Below are positions 61,859 to 64,000 of a stretch of DNA of 64,000 nucleotides, piece after piece (position 1 is the first letter of the stretch; the number at the start of each line of letters is the position of its first letter). The stretch covers positions 265,001 to 329,000 of the forward strand of contig NZ_CP102265.1 in the NCBI RefSeq assembly GCF_025147765.1, written 5' to 3'. Position numbers and translations under genes: made by a program. A model generated the notes under the pieces. The model ran no database searches. It was not told where the DNA came from and saw only the letters and a program-made list of their open reading frames with translations. Source of the DNA: Blautia obeum ATCC 29174. Its GTDB lineage: Bacteria > Bacillota > Clostridia > Lachnospirales > Lachnospiraceae.

Positions 61859-62384
61859 TATTGGATGGTTTGAATTAATCGTGGGTATCATTCTGATCAT
61901 ATTTGGTGTTGTAATCATGCGTCAGCCGGTAGGGGTACTTACCTGGATCGTGATTCTGTGTGGTGTGCTTGCAATCTTAAGCGGAATTGGGGATATTGTT
62001 CTGTATGTCAAAATGGAACACTTTACCGGGTTTGGACCGATAGTTTCACTTGTCACAGGAATCCTGAGTGTGATGGCCGGATTTATGCTCGCGGCGCATC
62101 CGGAAGCAGGAAACTGGGCGCTTGCAATGATTCTTCCAATCTGGATTATTGCGCATTGTATTTCCAGACTTTCTCATCTGCAGTATATGAAGATGCATTA
62201 CGGAATGACTTATTATACGATTTCACTGATTCTGAATATCCTTGGTCTGCTCGTTGGAATCCTTCTGATCTTCCGGCCGATGATCACGATCCTTTCCATG
62301 GGTGTGCTTGTAGGAGGCTTCATGATCATTGAGGGAGTGGAGCTCATTCTTGTTGGACTGGACGGTAGACAATATTACAGATAA
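61842..62384 (+). CDS. DUF308/HdeD-like membrane protein
   Basis: A 180-aa protein with six transmembrane helices in three repeated pairs, as in the DUF308 (HdeD-type) family: GWFELIVGIILIIFGVVIM..., VSLVTGILSVMAGFMLAAHPE, and LNILGLLVGILLIFRPM...GGFMIIEGVELI. Function is unclear. ATG 61842 is nine bases after AAGGAGG; ATG 61836 is too close. It overlaps the ftsH end. Confidence 0.83.
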   Translation: MNRRSDIGWFELIVGIILIIFGVVIMRQPVGVLTWIVILCGVLAILSGIGDIVLYVKMEHFTGFGPIVSLVTGILSVMAGFMLAAHPEAGNWALAMILPIWIIAHCISRLSHLQYMKMHYGMTYYTISLILNILGLLVGILLIFRPMITILSMGVLVGGFMIIEGVELILVGLDGRQYYR

Positions 62385-62393
62385 AAAAGAAAT

Positions 62394-62516
62394 TCAGGTA
62401 CAGGTGGATCTGGTATTGGCCTGTCAGTTGCAAAAGCAATCGTACAGGCGCATAAAGGTAAAATTACCGCAGAAAATAAAAACGGAAAAGGATTGACGAT
62501 CACGATTCTTCTATAA
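62394..62516 (+). pseudogene. C-terminal remnant of a sensor histidine kinase
   Basis: A 40-codon open stretch without a start reads SGTGGSGIGLSVAKAIVQAHKGKITAENKNGKGLTITILL and ends in TAA. It is the G2 ATP-binding segment and end of a HATPase_c domain. All upstream domains are missing, so it is a gene relic between the DUF308 gene and the next terminator. Confidence 0.75.
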
Positions 62517-62535
62517 AAAGAAGAATATGTGAACA

Positions 62536-62566
62536 AAGCCGCCGCACTCTTGTGCGGTGGCTTTTT
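62536..62566 (+). terminator. Terminator after the kinase remnant
   Basis: AGCCGCCGCAC-TCTT-GTGCGGTGGCT forms a stem followed by TTTTT. Confidence 0.9.
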
Positions 62567-62626
62567 ATATTGTAAAATATATAAAATAAAACTTCTTAGG
62601 GTTCAATGACAAAGGGAGGAGAAGTT

Positions 62627-64000
62627 TTGAAAAATAATTATACCGTAAGCAGCAGAAAAAGATTTCTGTTCTATATTCTGATGATATTAAGTCTGCTCTG
62701 TATCATAGCATTGCAGTTTTTTGGACAGAATGAAAGGGATGGAAATACAACAGAAAAAATCTTATTTACCAGGGAACTTTTACCTGGCAGAAATCAGATG
62801 GAAGCAGTGAAAAGATCAGCGTTCCGGGACAGTATGATGTAAAAGCAAAGGATACGATGACTATCCTGACCAGACTGCCGGAAGATTATCATGAGAATAC
62901 ACTGGCAATCCGTTCATCACTTCAGTCGGTCCGATTTTATGTGGATGGAGAACTGAGAATGGAATATGATACATCAGGGACTAGACTTGTCGGAAAAAAC
63001 TCAGCAAGCTGTTATGTGTTCTGTCCGACATCAGAAGATGATGCAGGAAAAGAAGTGCGTATTGAACTTACCACAAATACAGCAAAATATTCTGGAGTGG
63101 TAAATACTGTTTATTGTGGAGATGAGGCAGCAATCTGGGGGTATCTGTTTCAGACGTATGGACTGGAGACTGTCATTGCTCTTTTTTTGTTGTTTGCCGG
63201 AATCATTACGATCATTTTTGGGTTTTCTCTCGGGATTGCCTATCAGACGAAATTTGATATGGAATATCTGGGCTGGTGCGTTTTTATGGCAGCAATCTGG
63301 ATGCTTGGTGAGTCCAAGATGCGGCAGCTGTTTTTTCCGAATCCGTCAGCACTTGCAACGCTGTGTTTTGTAATGATCATGTTAAGTCCGATCGCAATCG
63401 GATATTATATGGATACGCTGCAGAAAGGAAGATACCGGAAAGTATTTGGAGTGGTAGAAAGCATAGCATTTCTGAATGCTCTGATCTGTTCAGCACTTCA
63501 TATTCTTGGGATTGCGGATTATATCGAGACACTTCCTGTTGCCCATGTGATCCTTGCAGGCAGCGTTCTGATTGGGTTCATTACGATGGTCTGTGACCTG
63601 AAAAGAGGATATGTGTCAGAAAAATATACTTTTTTCAGTATTATATTGGCAATGATCGCTATTATAGCAGAGTCGAGCCTGGTTTATTTCAGAGTTTCCG
63701 CATCAGGAATCTTTATAGGAATCGGAATGATCATACTGCTGTGCACAAACCTGCTGAAAACGATCAAAAATATCCAGAAAGTGGAAAGCCGCCGTCAGAG
63801 AGCAGAGTTAAATAAGCGCAGGAAACAGATGGAAACCATGTCACTGCAGATGATGCGGACACTTTCCACAACGATTGAGGCGAAAGATGAGTATACAAGA
63901 GGACATTCTTATCGGGTGGCAGAATACGCAGCTCTGATTGCAGAAGAACTTGGGTGGGATAAAAAAGAAATCAGAAATCTTAAAAATGCAGCACATCTGC
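62627..64000 (+). pseudogene. Membrane HD-domain signalling protein, frameshifted and cut by the window end
   Basis: TTG 62627 (SD GGGAGGAG) opens MKNNYTVSSRKRF plus one transmembrane helix, but that frame ends at 62842. From about 62761 the -1 frame is open to the window end: an extracytoplasmic beta domain (YQGTFTWQKSDGSSEKISVPG...), about seven helices (~63150-63770), a coiled-coil segment, and the start of an HD-GYP-like domain (TIEAKDEYTRGHSYRVAEYAALIAEELGW). Adding one A to the AAAAAA run at 62754-62759 would restore one frame. It could be a real mutation, a sequencing error or phase variation. The layout is that of a 7TMR-DISM-like cyclic-di-GMP phosphodiesterase. Confidence 0.7.

Noticed and set aside
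62750..62762. Programmed -1 frameshift in the HD-domain gene
   Set aside because: The zero-frame codons (GAA AAA ATC) do not form a canonical X_XXY_YYZ slippery heptamer and no downstream stem is evident. An indel is simpler.

Overview
The window looks like a chromosomal segment of a Gram-positive gut Firmicute of the Lachnospiraceae (Blautia/Ruminococcus/Dorea-like). The evidence is clostridial-type 23S rRNA, AGGAGG-type ribosome binding sites with frequent TTG/GTG starts, sigma-A promoters, a FabK-based fatty-acid operon, an ECF Co/Ni transporter and many proteins that resemble Lachnospiraceae families. The species is not determined. All calls come from reading the sequence; no database search was run.

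Layout. 1-1.6 kb: 3' half of a 23S rRNA gene, with no 5S after it. 1.7-9.0 kb: a SEC-C protein, then a run of + strand genes (esterase, condensation-like acyltransferase with a membrane tail, transglutaminase-like protein, PAP2 phosphatase, acylphosphatase and small unknowns). 9.1-10.2 kb: a structured repeat element and an EamA transporter. 10.3-17.4 kb: an AT-rich catabolic island with a divergent GntR regulator, two DHDPS/NAL-family aldolases, a three-part TRAP transporter and an FAD oxidoreductase. 17.6-19.3 kb: larE-tcdA. 19.3-21.4 kb: an IS200/IS605 element (tnpA+tnpB). 21.4-23 kb: a secreted protein. 23-29.4 kb (- strand): pyruvate kinase, a second copy of the structured element, and a copper operon (csoR, copA with copZ fused in frame, CLC channel) with two CsoR boxes. 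29.4-31 kb: a MATE exporter with an attenuator-type leader. 31.3-35.1 kb: AEC transporter, a decayed nuclease gene, an IS256 fragment, an ATPase and a VanZ protein.

35.1-47.2 kb is the most distinctive region. A three-domain protein (methyltransferase, succinylglutamate desuccinylase/aspartoacylase-like zinc hydrolase, methyltransferase) is followed by a LysR regulator, a complete peptide/nickel-type ABC importer, a DJ-1-like protein and an ECF cobalt/nickel transporter (cbiM-cbiQ-cbiO). The ECF cluster lies between two near-identical ~169-bp direct repeats. Together these suggest a small-molecule/metal acquisition locus; this is inference. 47.4-47.7 kb holds six tandem 52-53-bp repeats, followed by a second, different IS200/IS605 element (47.8-49.6 kb).

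50.1-59.8 kb: the complete type II fatty-acid synthesis operon (fabH, acpP, fabK, fabD, fabG, fabF, accB, fabZ, accC and a fused accD-accA) behind a strong promoter that carries a FabT-like palindrome. 60-64 kb: ftsH, a DUF308-type membrane protein, a histidine kinase remnant, and an HD-domain membrane signalling gene that is frameshifted near its start and runs off the window.
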